A stretch of 64,000 nucleotides of DNA, taken from NCBI GenBank assembly GCA_964035575.1, contig OZ037891.1, forward strand, positions 62,001 to 126,000. Reading direction: 5' to 3'. Positions 54,124 through 63,998 of the stretch are shown here, in pieces. How positions within the stretch are numbered: the stretch's first letter is position 1; each line of letters opens with the position of its first letter. Made by a program: the position numbers and the translations under genes. The DNA comes from Rhynchopus sp. YZ270_cl-10. Lineage: Eukaryota > Euglenozoa > Diplonemea > Diplonemida > Diplonemidae. The notes under the pieces were generated by a model, which ran no database searches, had not been told where the DNA came from, and saw only the letters and a program-made list of their open reading frames with translations.

Positions 54124-54241
54124 AAGAGTGATCTGACCATATTCTCCAGGTATAACAAATGCCCAAATAATGCATTGGCGAAGGAATTTTGCACTTTTGA
54201 CCATCACACATTACTTGTATTTTTACCGGTTTTTTAATGAG
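54124..54241 (+). repeat. Dispersed repeat, copy 2
   Basis: Partner of 47786-47902 in the same orientation. Similarity begins at AGAGTGATCTGACC and fades after TTTTTTAATG. Confidence 0.75.
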
Positions 54242-54399
54242 TACAACCTATGTCAGAGCACGCTGTCCCACAGATTTTAGAATTTGGGGGGGTCACGCAA
54301 CAGGGATTACGCAGCTCCCCATACTTATCGCTAAATATGCCGTTTTCCCCGAAAAATTTTAGAATTCCACGCCCAATTTCTTTCTTTTTGGCAAAAAAA

Positions 54400-54630
54400 A
54401 TTTTTTCGCGCTTCGCGCGAAAAAGGTCCTCAGAAGCTCAATTCCGGAAACAAATACGGGGGGAGCGACGTTTTCCAACTCCTCCGCCATCAGCAGGAAC
54501 ACCTCCGTTTTCTCTTGAATCTGGGACGCTTGTTGCTGAGAAACAGGGCAACAGCGCGTTCAAGCATATTCCCCATCTTTTCAGTGTTAAACTCGTGGCG
54601 AAGCCACGGTACGCAACATTTCTAAAAATT
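54400..54630 (+). repeat. Dispersed repeat with conserved ends, copy 1
   Basis: One end is AAATTTTTTCGCGCTTCGCG followed by CGAAAAAGGTCC (a hairpin); the other is GGCGAAGCCACGGTACGCAA followed by CATTTC. Both ends recur in inverted orientation at about 58500-58735, while the roughly 180 bp between them differ. It may be a small non-autonomous element or a decayed remnant. Confidence 0.6.
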
Positions 54631-54988
54631 GCGCTTAAAATTGCCTACTATGTCGCGGGAAGGGTGGGTTGAAAGCTCGCGCCGCAGTGCATCTTCCTTT
54701 TCCGGTAAAATAGAAGAAAATTGTCTTCTAAAAATAGAATTCTGTGGGGGGTAGGTGAGAGGTGGGCGGAGCCCCCACTCCTCCACCCCAGCCTCAATCC
54801 AAAACCCTGTATTTTTTTTTTTTGGTATTTTTTGAGCTGAGATTTTCAAAAAATACCAAAAATACCAGGGTCAACCGCTGTGATGCTCATTGTTTAGAAC
54901 ACAGGGCTATTTCTAAATATGGGGTCCGGAGTCCAAAATCCAATCCGGGACACAATTTTGGCAGATTTATTTTGGGCCAAAAAACGTC

Positions 54989-55238
54989 TTTATTTACATT
55001 TTTGGGATTCGCCCGTGCAGTGGTGGGGTCAATCTCGAAAATTGGATTTTTTGACCACTTAAATTTTGAGAAATATGAGCCCGGTCACTTATACGTGGGC
55101 CCATTTTCGGCTAAAATTTTCCTCAAAATCCGGGTTTGTAAAATTGACCCTTCTGTGAAGGAAGGTTGTGGAAAAGGGTCCTTATTTGCATTTTTGGAAG
55201 CCGCCCGTGCAGTGGTGGGGTCAATTTGCAGAATTGGG
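54989..55238 (+). repeat. Direct repeat pair of ~57 bp
   Basis: Units 54989-55045 and 55181-55238 share TTATTTRCATTTTTGG and CGCCCGTGCAGTGGTGGGGT followed by CAAT. Non-coding; probably a local duplication in a transposon remnant next to the hAT fragment. Confidence 0.75.
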
Positions 55239-55360
55239 CAAGTTCTTGCAAGACAACGGGTAATGTTTGTTAGCTCTAAGGAGGGAAGGGGAGCGTTTGT
55301 AGCTCACACAGCACCCCAAACCCTGGCCTCTCTGTCCACAGCACACAGCTCTTCCCCTGA

Positions 55361-55520
55361 GTTCCATTTGTGCCTCAACATGCTGAGCGCATCTTCAGTA
55401 CGATGGGTGGATGAGCGAGAAGAGGCGCAACTGGCTAGTTGCACCAAAGCTGCACAAGCTTGTGGTCGTAGCACGCAGTTTGCGCGAGAGCAAGCCGCCA
55501 CAAGAGAATGGTTGGTGGGA
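55361..55520 (+). pseudogene. Decayed hAT transposase C-terminal fragment
   Basis: The plus strand reads VPFVPQHAERIFSTMGG (55361-55411 frame), then after a one-frame shift MSEKRRNWLVAPKLHKLVVV (from 55411). This matches the order of the hAT C-terminal dimerisation domain: small/Pro-rich segment, ER-hydrophobic-FS, Gly, then KRNxLxPxxxxxLVF. Stops flank both segments and no N-terminal RNase H-like part was recognised nearby. Assignment is by motif reading only. Confidence 0.5.
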
Positions 55521-56703
55521 TGAGGAGAAGCTGGTGCAGGAGGAGAAGGAGCGTGCGGGAGCTATATTGACTGCGACGCGACAGCTGAGGACCCCAAGGT
55601 TGATGATGATGCTGAGCATCACGACTCTGACATCAGTGAAGGCTCTTGGGACTAAACGCATACAGTCTTGTCCGTACCCATTTCTCCCACACAAGTCACC
55701 ACCCCCTTGTGACTTGCCTGTAACAGTGGAAACGTTTCCCTCCCAGCCGCAAACCCGTTCAGTGTATCGTGAGCCACTGCAGTGACCCACTCACGCTCGA
55801 CCCTGTCCCTCCTTGTAAACAGTTCGCCTTCTCCTACGTTGTGCTAAGGAAAACCAAAAAACATGCTCAAAAATGATGGGCACGGGGGTCAGACTCCACT
55901 TCTGACCACTTAAAATTAGGTCATACACGTGTTATACCCCAAACTGACCAAGAAATTTTCCCAGTGTTCGATGGTGATCGAATTAAATCGGTGGTAAAAA
56001 GTGAAAAATGGGGCATGCCAGGCCCACGTCAATCAGCCTAAAAATGTTGCAACTTTAAACGCGCGTCTCTCCCGTACACCAATATACACTTTTTAACACA
56101 TACAGTACAGCAAGGGAAAACCAAGGGATTTTACCCTGTGTTCTCCTTGTTACGGCTGCACTAACCTAATCATCAAAACTGCTCGATTTTGGCTTTATCT
56201 AAAAGATCGACATCAATTCTTACGAAATATAATTTATTTTACGATTTTGAGTAGAATTCTGTTTGCAGGGCGAAGTCACGAGGCAGGGGGTGATTTTGGG
56301 GGTGAGCGCCAAAAAAAGTCCTTTTCCTAGGGTTGACCCACCTCCCTCCAGCATCCAACGATATGACATTTTCACGAAAGTTGTCGATTCTTGCCTTATT
56401 ATTGTCACACAGAAAAAAAATGTTTTTACGAAAATGAGTAGAACCCCATTACCCCTACCAACGTGTGGCATTCGTGCGCCACTATAGTGGCACTTGCCAT
56501 GGGTAAAAACGGTTTTCTGGTTTTAGTGCCTCGCTGGCGACATCCGTTGGGGGGGATTCTGGTGTGAGAATGTTCTCGATTTTTGCTTTATTTGAAAGAT
56601 TCGCCACAAAATCGTTTCAAGGAAAAGAGTCGGTCAAAAATTCCAAGTAGAACCCAGAAACTCTCCCTTGCCACCCATTTCACGCCCATGCCCCTTGTAC
56701 TAC
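55521..56703. other. Intergenic, no gene seen
   Basis: No recognisable gene or RNA. AT-rich; it contains weakly similar stretches (ACGAAA, TTTTGGGG) but nothing I can name. Confidence 0.5.
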
Positions 56704-56822
56704 TAGGGGAAAAAAAAAAAACGATCGTGAAAAAAAAAAACGATCGTGAAAAAAAAAAAAAAAAATGTCAAGATCTTGAAAAAAAGTTCAAGATCTTGAA
56801 AAAAAACCGTCACGATCGTTCT
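56704..56822. repeat. Second palindrome cluster (ACGATCGT and CAAGATCTTG)
   Basis: A-runs alternate with ACGATCGT (three copies) and two CAAGATCTTG palindromes. Both cores are perfect self-complements centred on GATC, as in 53260-53480. The cluster lies about 130 bp downstream of the stop codon of the GEX1-like gene. Confidence 0.85.
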
Positions 56823-56950
56823 CACACTATGTTCTTCTTCTTTTTTTTTTTTTTTAATTTGGATTTGTGTTTAGATATCCGAGGATACGCTCATCTTCAT
56901 TTGCTTCTTCTTCTTCTTCTTGGAACGCCGAGACTTCTTATTGTTGTGCA

Positions 56951-59330
56951 TCACTCCGACCTGCAAGAGGAGTAACTCACGTCTCTTGACCCAGACGACA
57001 CAGACTGCTCAGAGTATGTCGACTCAGAGATGGAGTCGCTTGAGGACGTCTCGCGTGACGAGCTTGTAGACGGCGAGGAGACAGACACGTAGCACTTCTC
57101 GGAGCTCTCAGAATCCCTGCGGATGGCAGGCTCGTCGTCAGCGTCAACATCCACGATGTTCGGAGGTGCCCAGCACGACGAGTAGCCACCACCGCCTCCG
57201 CCACCTCCACCACACGCGGGTGCCGTCACAGGGGGTGCGGACACAGGGGGTCTAGGGAGCTCCGGTTCTGCGGCAACTGGCTCCACACTGCGTGCGCGCG
57301 TACCTGCAGTCGGTGGGCTCACGCGGCATGTGGTGCGCTCCGCCTCGACGCTTGGCTGACGGCGCGACCTCGGGGCAGAAGGGCTTCTGCTCTCGAATGC
57401 GCGAAGCACCGCATCCAGCTTCCTCTCCATCGCCTCGAACTTCCCCGTCATCTTTGTCATCTGCTGCTGCGGGTTGCGGTGGCGCAGCCAGCACAGGAAC
57501 ACCGCGCTCCCTCCACACAGAAGGAAGACCTTCCGCATGCCCTCCACCAGGTACTCCGAGTCGGTGTGCGACGCGACCATCACGAACTCTCCTGCAGATG
57601 TGTTCATGAGTGCTACGAGCGATGCTTCCACGGCAAACGAGAGCAGCGTCAGCAGCATCATAGGAGCGCGGAGGTATGGGCACGACCAAAAGAAGTACGC
57701 CGCCAAAGCGAAGTACGCACACGTCGAGAAGCAGAGCTCCTGGACGAGGAGCGGCATCCAATGCGAGCGGCCCTCCATGGCGTTGAAGGAAAGCTCTGCG
57801 CGTCCGAGCTGTTCGGAGATGGACCGGCTTGTTGCGTAGAGGACGGCGATGTTCTCCCGTGCACCCTCGGTGTTGTCGGAGAGCACCTTCATGTTGCGTC
57901 CCACCTCGCGCTGCTGCTGCACGAGCTTCTCTGTCGTGCGCTTGCCCTGCTCCACAGTGCGCTCCATCTCTTCGACGTTGTTCTGCAGCGCGTGCTGCAG
58001 GTTCGCCGTCTCGGATGCAAGCATACGCCCTGCCTGCAGCAGGTCTGAGGTGGCTTCCTTTGCTGCACGTTGGATCATAACCTCAGAGAGGCGCAGGCAA
58101 ATCGACTCTACGCTCAGCTGCGAGGGGATAGGTGGTGATAGGTGGTGATAGGTGGTGGCAGGCCTAATGCTAACCGTTGGTTCGTCGGTTCACTTTTATT
58201 TATTATTTTTTTTATTTATCCGTTGGTTCGTCGGTTCACCCTTAAAAATGGGGGTTTTTTGGGATGGGGGGTTCTCTGCCTGTGGTATGCCGTGGGTACC
58301 TTGATCCTGGAGATGTGGGCTGCGCCCGCATCTTCAGGAGGAAGGGAGATTAAAAGAAGGACACAGCAGTGCATACTGCGGCCCCCACCACTGGGTTCGA
58401 GGAGGAGGAGGGTCTGTCAGTCGACGAGACATCGAGTGTTGGAGAAGTCTCTACCATAGTTTGGCTGTAAAAATGTTCGGTTTTAGGTCACAAATTTTGA
58501 AATGTTGCGTACCGTGGCTTCGCCAGAAAGTTTTGATATCAACCGCCGTTTCTTCTTGTCCTGAGGGAAGGTTTCGTTCACTAGAGAGAACCTAATGCGA
58601 GGGCTTGACGTGGAAAAACGTGAGAAAAGGGTTGGTTTGGTTCTTGATGTACGTTACCATCCCACGTCATCACGTATTTACGCGAAATGAACGGACCTTT
58701 TCGCGCGGAGCGCGAAAAAAATTTTTTTGACCCCTTTTTGGACATATCTTCATATCTTCACGATTTTGGGGAAAAAATTTTTTCATGAAGATAAGCGAAA
58801 ACCCTGGACCCCTTCCCGCGGAGGGAAATTTTTTTTTTCGTTTTTTTTTTTTTTCCGTCGGTTCACTTTTTTTCCCCCTCCCCCAAAGTTAGCATTAGGC
58901 CTGGGTGGTGGGCCAGAACTAAAATAAAAAAAAAAGTTTATATAAGATGATCCTAAGCCTCTTCGTGATTAGTTGAAAAACATACCAAGTGGTGGGTGAA
59001 GACAGAGTAGGCCAGGGTCTTCCCTTCGCGTGCGTGCTCTGCCATCAACGCAGTGTCGCTGTACGTCGGGAGGCCGTCATCCTCGAACTGGCAGTTTGTG
59101 AAGTCCAGTGCAACCTGCTTACGCTCCTCTTCCGACATAACCGGCTCCTGCGAGTCGGGGTCGGTCCTGTGGCAGCCGTCCCGCAACCTGCCGACAGCTT
59201 CGAGCCAACACCCCGAGCGCTTGCCTTCATACGTCGCGAGCTGCGAAGGCCCTTCCCTGCCCTGCGGCACGAGGCTCTGTCCTGCTACCAGAAACGCCCC
59301 CACAGCAACCAGCAATATGGATCGGGTCAT
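56951..59330 (-). CDS. GEX1/KAR5/Brambleberry-type nuclear fusion protein
   Basis: Two exons on the minus strand: 59330-58986 and 58117-56951 (503 aa). The donor TTG|GTATGT and acceptor CCTCGCAG|CTG preserve frame. Exon 1 encodes a signal peptide (1-17, RSILLVAVGAFLVAG) and a Cys-rich domain (Cys41, Cys53, Cys80) with the family pattern ALDFTNCQFEDDG and FTHHL. Exon 2 continues with ICLRLSEV, a coiled coil (about 140-230), three hydrophobic segments (about 236-262, 266-286, 309-326), and a Pro/Ser-rich tail with nine Gly. Signal peptide, Cys domain, coiled coil and clustered membrane segments match GEX1 (plants), Kar5 (yeast) and Brambleberry (fish), nuclear-envelope proteins needed for nuclear fusion. 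The membrane segments lack some conserved arginines. The intron carries a MITE. Function is inferred from architecture. Confidence 0.7.
58159..58903. mobile_element. hAT-like MITE in the GEX1-like gene intron
   Basis: 745 bp bounded by perfect 16-bp inverted repeats CAGGCCTAATGCTAAC (58159-58174) and its complement (58888-58903). It is flanked by an 8-bp direct repeat GGTGGTGG (58151-58158, 58904-58911). An 8-bp duplication and a CAGG start fit the hAT superfamily. There is no transposase, so it is non-autonomous. Inside, CGTCGGTTCAC occurs three times (58184, 58230 and 58857 areas), and a dispersed repeat lies at 58500-58735. Removing it and one duplication would leave an intron of about 115 bp. 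Caution: the left flank is itself a GGTGGTGAT repeat, so part of the duplication could be chance. Confidence 0.7.
58500..58735 (-). repeat. Dispersed repeat with conserved ends, copy 2
   Basis: Inverted relative to 54400-54630. Ends AATGTTGCGTACCGTGGCTT and CCTTTTCGCGCGGAGCGCGA are shared with the other copy while the interior is not. This copy lies within the MITE. Confidence 0.6.
58940..58976 (-). repeat. TTAGGATC motif, copy 1 (in intron)
   Basis: Minus strand reads CAACTAATCACGAAGAGGCT followed by TAGGATCATCTTATATAAAC. It sits about 10 bp inside the intron of the GEX1-like gene, between the donor and the MITE. Confidence 0.6.
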
Positions 59331-61988
59331 CGTGAGAAAGGGTGGGATGGGGGATGGGGCGTGAGAGGTCCAACCTTCTGGTGGTGATTATTATCGTAAA
59401 AATAGGAACATTGCAACGGATTTGGGGTGACAGTCGACAAAAAAATCAAAAAGGCAGGCTGGTGCAGTCCTGAGGCAGAACGCAGAATGGTGCTACAGCT
59501 TGCATCTGTCTCCTCTACAAGCTGTTCTGAGTGGCAGCTGTTTCCTCATCGATTTGTTTGTGGTGAGTAACAGAAAAAGGGGGCAGAAAAGGGGGAAAGT
59601 TTGGGCAGCGTTTGTTTATAAAAACTTGGAAGAGGTGACTCGTCCCTTGTTCTTGTTTTTTTTTTTTTGTTGTTGTTGTTTCGTTCCCGGGATGTGTTAA
59701 ATACCCGACTTCGGGTGTTTCCCCTTTGCTTGTTATGTATGTTGTGTTGTTGGTAGTGCCAAGCTAGCAGCACTGCGTCAAACCCTCCCCCAAGATGCTT
59801 CTCTCTGAGCGAGAGATCGCAAAATAAAAAAAAAAAAATGTCACCAAAAAAACGTGAAAAAAAAACGCAACTCTGTGCTTCATGCAAATCTGCTATTCAA
59901 GAACAGATAAAAAAAGAAAAAGAAACCCTTGCAAGATGAATGCACATCTACTGAACAAAGAGATCTGTGTCTCATGACATACAGACGTATTCTCACCCAC
60001 CCCCAAAGATGCAAGCGCACTGAAGGCACAAGCAGGGAGGACAGAATGGGGGGGAAAACCTACTGTAGAGACTAGACCCTGCTCTGGTCACTTTTCCAGA
60101 AAAACTCTAGGTATTTTTTTTGCACACACGACACAAGGTGCTGCAGGTTAAGATGACCCACCTTTCCATCCATTTCACATTTGATTTTTTTTTCTTCTTT
60201 TTTTTTTGCTTGTTTGGTCTAATTTTGTTCAGAAATGATATTGTAAGCGCAGTACCTTCTGCCCACAGAACACAGTGTCTTCAAAATTAAAAAATAAAAC
60301 AGAGAGCAAGGTTTGGTAAGACGGTTCCTAAGCCCAGGTTTAGTCACCTAAAGGTCTGAGTACATCTATCAAATGCAAGAGATGGTGGGTACTTGACAAA
60401 ACAAATTGCTTCGCCATACGAGAGCTTGACCCCCTCAAAAGGAGGGAATGGATGTGAGAGGGGAAAATGGAAGAAAAAAACGATATACAGTGTGGGGGTC
60501 TAAGAAGCTGCTCTATTTACTGTGGCCTTTCTTACCTTTTTTGGGCAGCAAACAAAGCAAAAACAAGCAAAATGTGACTTGAAATACAAAGCCCTCTCGT
60601 GACAGTGTACAAAAAAAAAATGGGAGAGACATTATTCGGGGGGCAGATAGCCGTCCCACACCCACCAGACACTGTCACACTCCCCACAGTGAAGCGCAAA
60701 TCCTGCAAAATCCGTAAAGTTTGCGGGTTTTGCAGGTTTTTATTATTTCTACGAACACACTATCTGCACCCCCACTGAGGGATATGTGTGGGGATGGAAA
60801 GCAATCAAGATACCACTTGCTGGGGGATAACCTTGAAGAGGAAACAGAACGCAACGAAAACGTAACCAATAGGGGACTGAATAAGGGAGTACATGGTGGG
60901 GGGATTTTCTCGTGTAGAGAAAAGGGGGTGTGACCTTCAAAGGGGCGCGACACGTTACGGGGAAGAACGTCCTTTCTGTGATATTGCGAGAGAGCAAAAC
61001 ACTACAAAAAGAAACACGAAAAAGAAAGGCGGGAGGAGGGGAGAGGTGCGAGGAAAAGGCTGCGCACACAGTGGCCTGTTTCCGCCGTTTCACGATTTTC
61101 CGAAAAGCTGAAAGATAAACGCTAAGGGCCAACTTAGCCTCTTTAAAAAAGGGGGTAATAGCTGATGCAGGCATCTTTGACTGACCCACGATGCCAGCCA
61201 TCCGAAGAAGGCAGAAAAAAACAAAAAAAGAAGAAAAATGACGAACACTATCGTCACATATCGACCAGGTTAAAAAAAAGGGGGCGAAAATAAGCAAATG
61301 AGAGAACAGACCCTAACTTTGGAGAAGAAAAAAAAGGAGGGGTGAAGTAGACAACACGAACGCCCCCGTGGACGTAGACGTGCCTCTCCTCTACCGATAA
61401 AAAAGAAAGAAAACTTAGCAGATGAAATGTCACCACAAGGTACACACATCAGCGATAATTGGAGGGGGGAGGGGGGGCGTGTCTCTTTCGGCCACATGCT
61501 TCTTCTCTTATTATGTTTCTTTCTACTGCGAAACTACACCGGAAATCTACCCAAAAATAGCTTGCAGGAGATCTTAAAATGTCTCACACCGGTTTTTTGT
61601 TGAAATCCCAAACTTTTAAAGTCCCCTGCGCAAAAGCCATGCCCAAAAAAAAAAGTGAAATTGAAAGTCCGCATCCGCATCCGCATCCGCATCCGCAGAT
61701 GCAGTCGATGGTGGGGGGGAGGTGTTGAGACTGGAACCAAATAAAATTAAACAGGCGTCTGATTTCTACATCCTGTGTCCGGGACCGTGCTGTGAAGATA
61801 AGAGGGGGTTGAAAAGGGAAATGGTAAAGGTCGAGCAACGGTTCTCGTGTTTAATCACTTTAAATTATGGTAAGATGACATATGCCCTGACGAAAAAGAG
61901 TGGAAAGATGGCGTATAATGCTCTATGTTCGTTTGGTGGCATTTGGAAACTAAGTTTGCTATTTCAACGTATCACCAAAGAGGTGGCT
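59331..61988. other. Intergenic region, no gene seen
   Basis: No recognisable gene. It contains one TTAGGATC motif copy (60306-60345), homopolymer A/T runs, and a short hexanucleotide stretch (GCATCC repeated, about 61670-61695). GTAAAGTTTGCGG at about 60714 also occurs near 52517. Regulatory sequence of the GEX1-like gene presumably lies at its left end, but no promoter element is convincing. Confidence 0.5.
60306..60345 (-). repeat. TTAGGATC motif, copy 3
   Basis: Minus strand reads GGTGACTAAACCTGGGCTTA followed by GGAACCGTCTTACCAAACC. It lies about 1 kb upstream of the GEX1-like start codon. Confidence 0.6.
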
Positions 61989-63843
61989 TCAATGCTCCAA
62001 ATGACATGACAGATGAGACGTAAGGACCTCTCCCTTTTTATTGAAATCCCTCGTGAACTAAGATTAGGCACAAAGTTACAGTGTTTTAGAGGCTTCGGTC
62101 GCAACAAGGAGAATGCAAAATAGACGCAGAAAAAAAACATACCTGAAGGTTGAACCCAGCCCCCACTATGGACGGCTCTCGTTGATGCTCGCGGAACACG
62201 TCTGTCATGTACCCGTAGAACCGGTCTCCGTATTCGTCTGCAGGAACCTGTACGAGGAAGGGTGTTCACAATGCCACAGTGTCAGATGGGTTTACGTTTG
62301 CGTTGGCCCTTTAAAAGATCTGAAAACGGTCAGCCACTGAACTGATATTGTTTTTTTTTTTTTTTTTGTGACAATCACAACCACTCAATGTGGCCAAGCA
62401 TTTGCGGACGGAAAGTGTAAACGTGAAAACCCCCTCATTTGTTTGCAACATTTTTTTGGAGGTAAAAGGCACGATATGAAGCTGATATGGGGAAAGGGGT
62501 TGGAAGTGCAAACTCTGTGGACATCAAAACTAAGTTGTTGAGTTGATCTCGAAACCATTTTCATGATCCGTCACAAAAAGCCACTGAACCAAAGGCGCGT
62601 TCACATACCGTTGAAAGCTGGTCAGGATAGAAGGCAAACTTTTTGCAACAATTCGCCAGTTTCTTCAGAGAGTGGTAGTTCGTCAGTGTGTCAATGACGC
62701 CAAGGAAGAAGATCTCTGTGCCGTCGTACGAGAGCAGCCCGTTGTGGTATCTGCAACAGTGTGAGGGTGTGGTATGTGGGATGTTGTATGGGTATGCCCT
62801 TCCCTTTGTTCATTTCCCATACAAAAACATGTTCTCCTTTTGTTTGATTTTTTTTTTTGAAGTTAAAATATGTGCAATTTGCTAGCACTACCCCTTTCCA
62901 ATACACACCTCTGTGCATCCTCGCGCAGTGGAAGGTTTGGGTCATCTCGCAGAATGGTTTTGATGCTTTCTGTCGGAATGCCGCCGTCTGGTGTGGTGTT
63001 CGCCATGAGACGCTTTCGCTGGTCCAGTGAAAGCCCTACGTTCCCGACGACAATGAACAGCGAGTAGTCCATGAGGTTGTGGTTCTTGAGGTAGTTCGTG
63101 TCCTTGTGCAGCTGACGCGAGATCTCCTTGTAGTTTGCAGGGGAGAGGCGGAAGTCACGCAGCAGGTCCTTGTCCTTGCGGATTGCACCCGGGTCGCGGT
63201 TGGGGTGGGGCAGCTTGCCTGGCTTGGGTACGCGCCCTTTGAGGTCCCATTTGTGTGTGGGAATGTTGAGCATCTGTGGAACGGCGATGGTGTTCTCGAA
63301 GACAAGCAAATACTTGGTGCGGAGAACCTTTGTCGCGTTCTTCATCTCATCGATCTGGAGGAGGTTGAAGTGGCGCATGAGCAGAGTGTTCCTGTTGTCC
63401 TTGCAGTGCTGTGCGTAGTCCTGCAGCGACTCCATCTGCACCTCCACCTCACGCTTGTCGATCGTTTTGATCATGTAGTAGCCATGCGCACTGTGCACGA
63501 AGGTCGCACCCGACTTGCCCGACCCGAGCACACCCTCGCGTGGCTTGGCCTTTGTGTCCTCCCACTCCTTCACCCAGGCGTCATGTGAAATGTTATTCCC
63601 GAAGATCGGATCCTCCCGTATGTATTTGAAAACACGTGGCGCATAGTCAGTCACGCGCAGGACAACTGTGCCCACAAGCGAGTCGGAGATCACCTGCGAG
63701 CTGCGGTAGTCACCCGCAGTGGGCTGCAGGTCCTGTCCCGTCTGGTGGCTCTTCCTCGCCGAGGCCAGGATGGCATCTGCAAGAGTTTCCTCACCCCACG
63801 ACAGCGAACTCGTGTCGTAGAAAAGGGAGAAGCATCCCGCCAT
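61989..63843 (-). CDS. Phosphatidylinositol phosphate kinase
   Basis: Lipid kinase predicted to phosphorylate a phosphatidylinositol phosphate to a bisphosphate at membranes. Exons on the minus strand: 63848-62909 (ATG at 63843), 62750-62609, 62247-62143, and a tentative last exon 62057-61989. Donors AG|GTGTGT, ACG|GTATGT and CAG|GTATGT with CAG acceptors (the last, tentative one is TTAG) keep frame, giving about 416 aa. Motifs: Gly-rich loop GSGKSGAT (107-114), ATP lysine in YYMIKTI (126), DLKGR (200-204; the family usually has DLKGS), NLMDYSLFIV (256-265), FFLGVIDTLTNY (catalytic Asp 332), and VPADEYGDRF in exon 3, the usual C-terminal PIPK feature. A CT-rich tract and CTCTGCAG lie just before the first coding exon, so a 5' UTR intron or an upstream coding exon exists. 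PIP4K versus PIP5K class is not resolved. Confidence 0.85.
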
Positions 63844-63848
63844 CTTGC

Positions 63849-63925
63849 CTGCAGAGTGAAGGTGGAGGGGAGGGGAGGGGAGGGGAGGGGAGTGGTGTCG
63901 AAGAGGGGAAACAAAGATACATATG
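63849..63925 (-). promoter_or_regulatory. 3' splice acceptor with CCCCT repeat tract upstream of the kinase exon
   Basis: Minus strand: several CTCCC units, then CACCTTCACTCTGCAG directly before GCAAGATGG. A repeat-built polypyrimidine tract and AG define an intron end here, five bases before the kinase start codon. Confidence 0.7.
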
Positions 63926-63966
63926 CTTGCCGTTTGCTGTCTTCCATGTTCACTATTCAAACAAAC

Positions 63967-63998
63967 GAAAGGTTGGCAAGACGATCCTAATGCCCCAC
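63967..63998 (-). repeat. TTAGGATC motif, copy 4
   Basis: Minus strand reads GGGGCATTAGGATCGTCTTG followed by CCAACCTTTC. It lies about 125 bp upstream of the kinase start, close to its likely 5' UTR, and is cut by the window edge on its upstream side. Confidence 0.55.

Noticed and set aside
54762-55523. 253-aa plus-strand frame
   Set aside because: It spans a direct repeat and AT-rich non-coding sequence; only the last part, in other frames, resembles hAT transposase.
58151-58158. GGTGGTGG as only a simple repeat
   Set aside because: The left flank is repetitive, but the right flank (58904-58911) is not in a repeat and abuts a perfect 16-bp TIR, so I kept the duplication with a caution.
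60749-61297. 182-aa minus-strand frame
   Set aside because: No domain and unsuitable composition; it lies in AT-rich intergenic sequence without supporting splice or start context.
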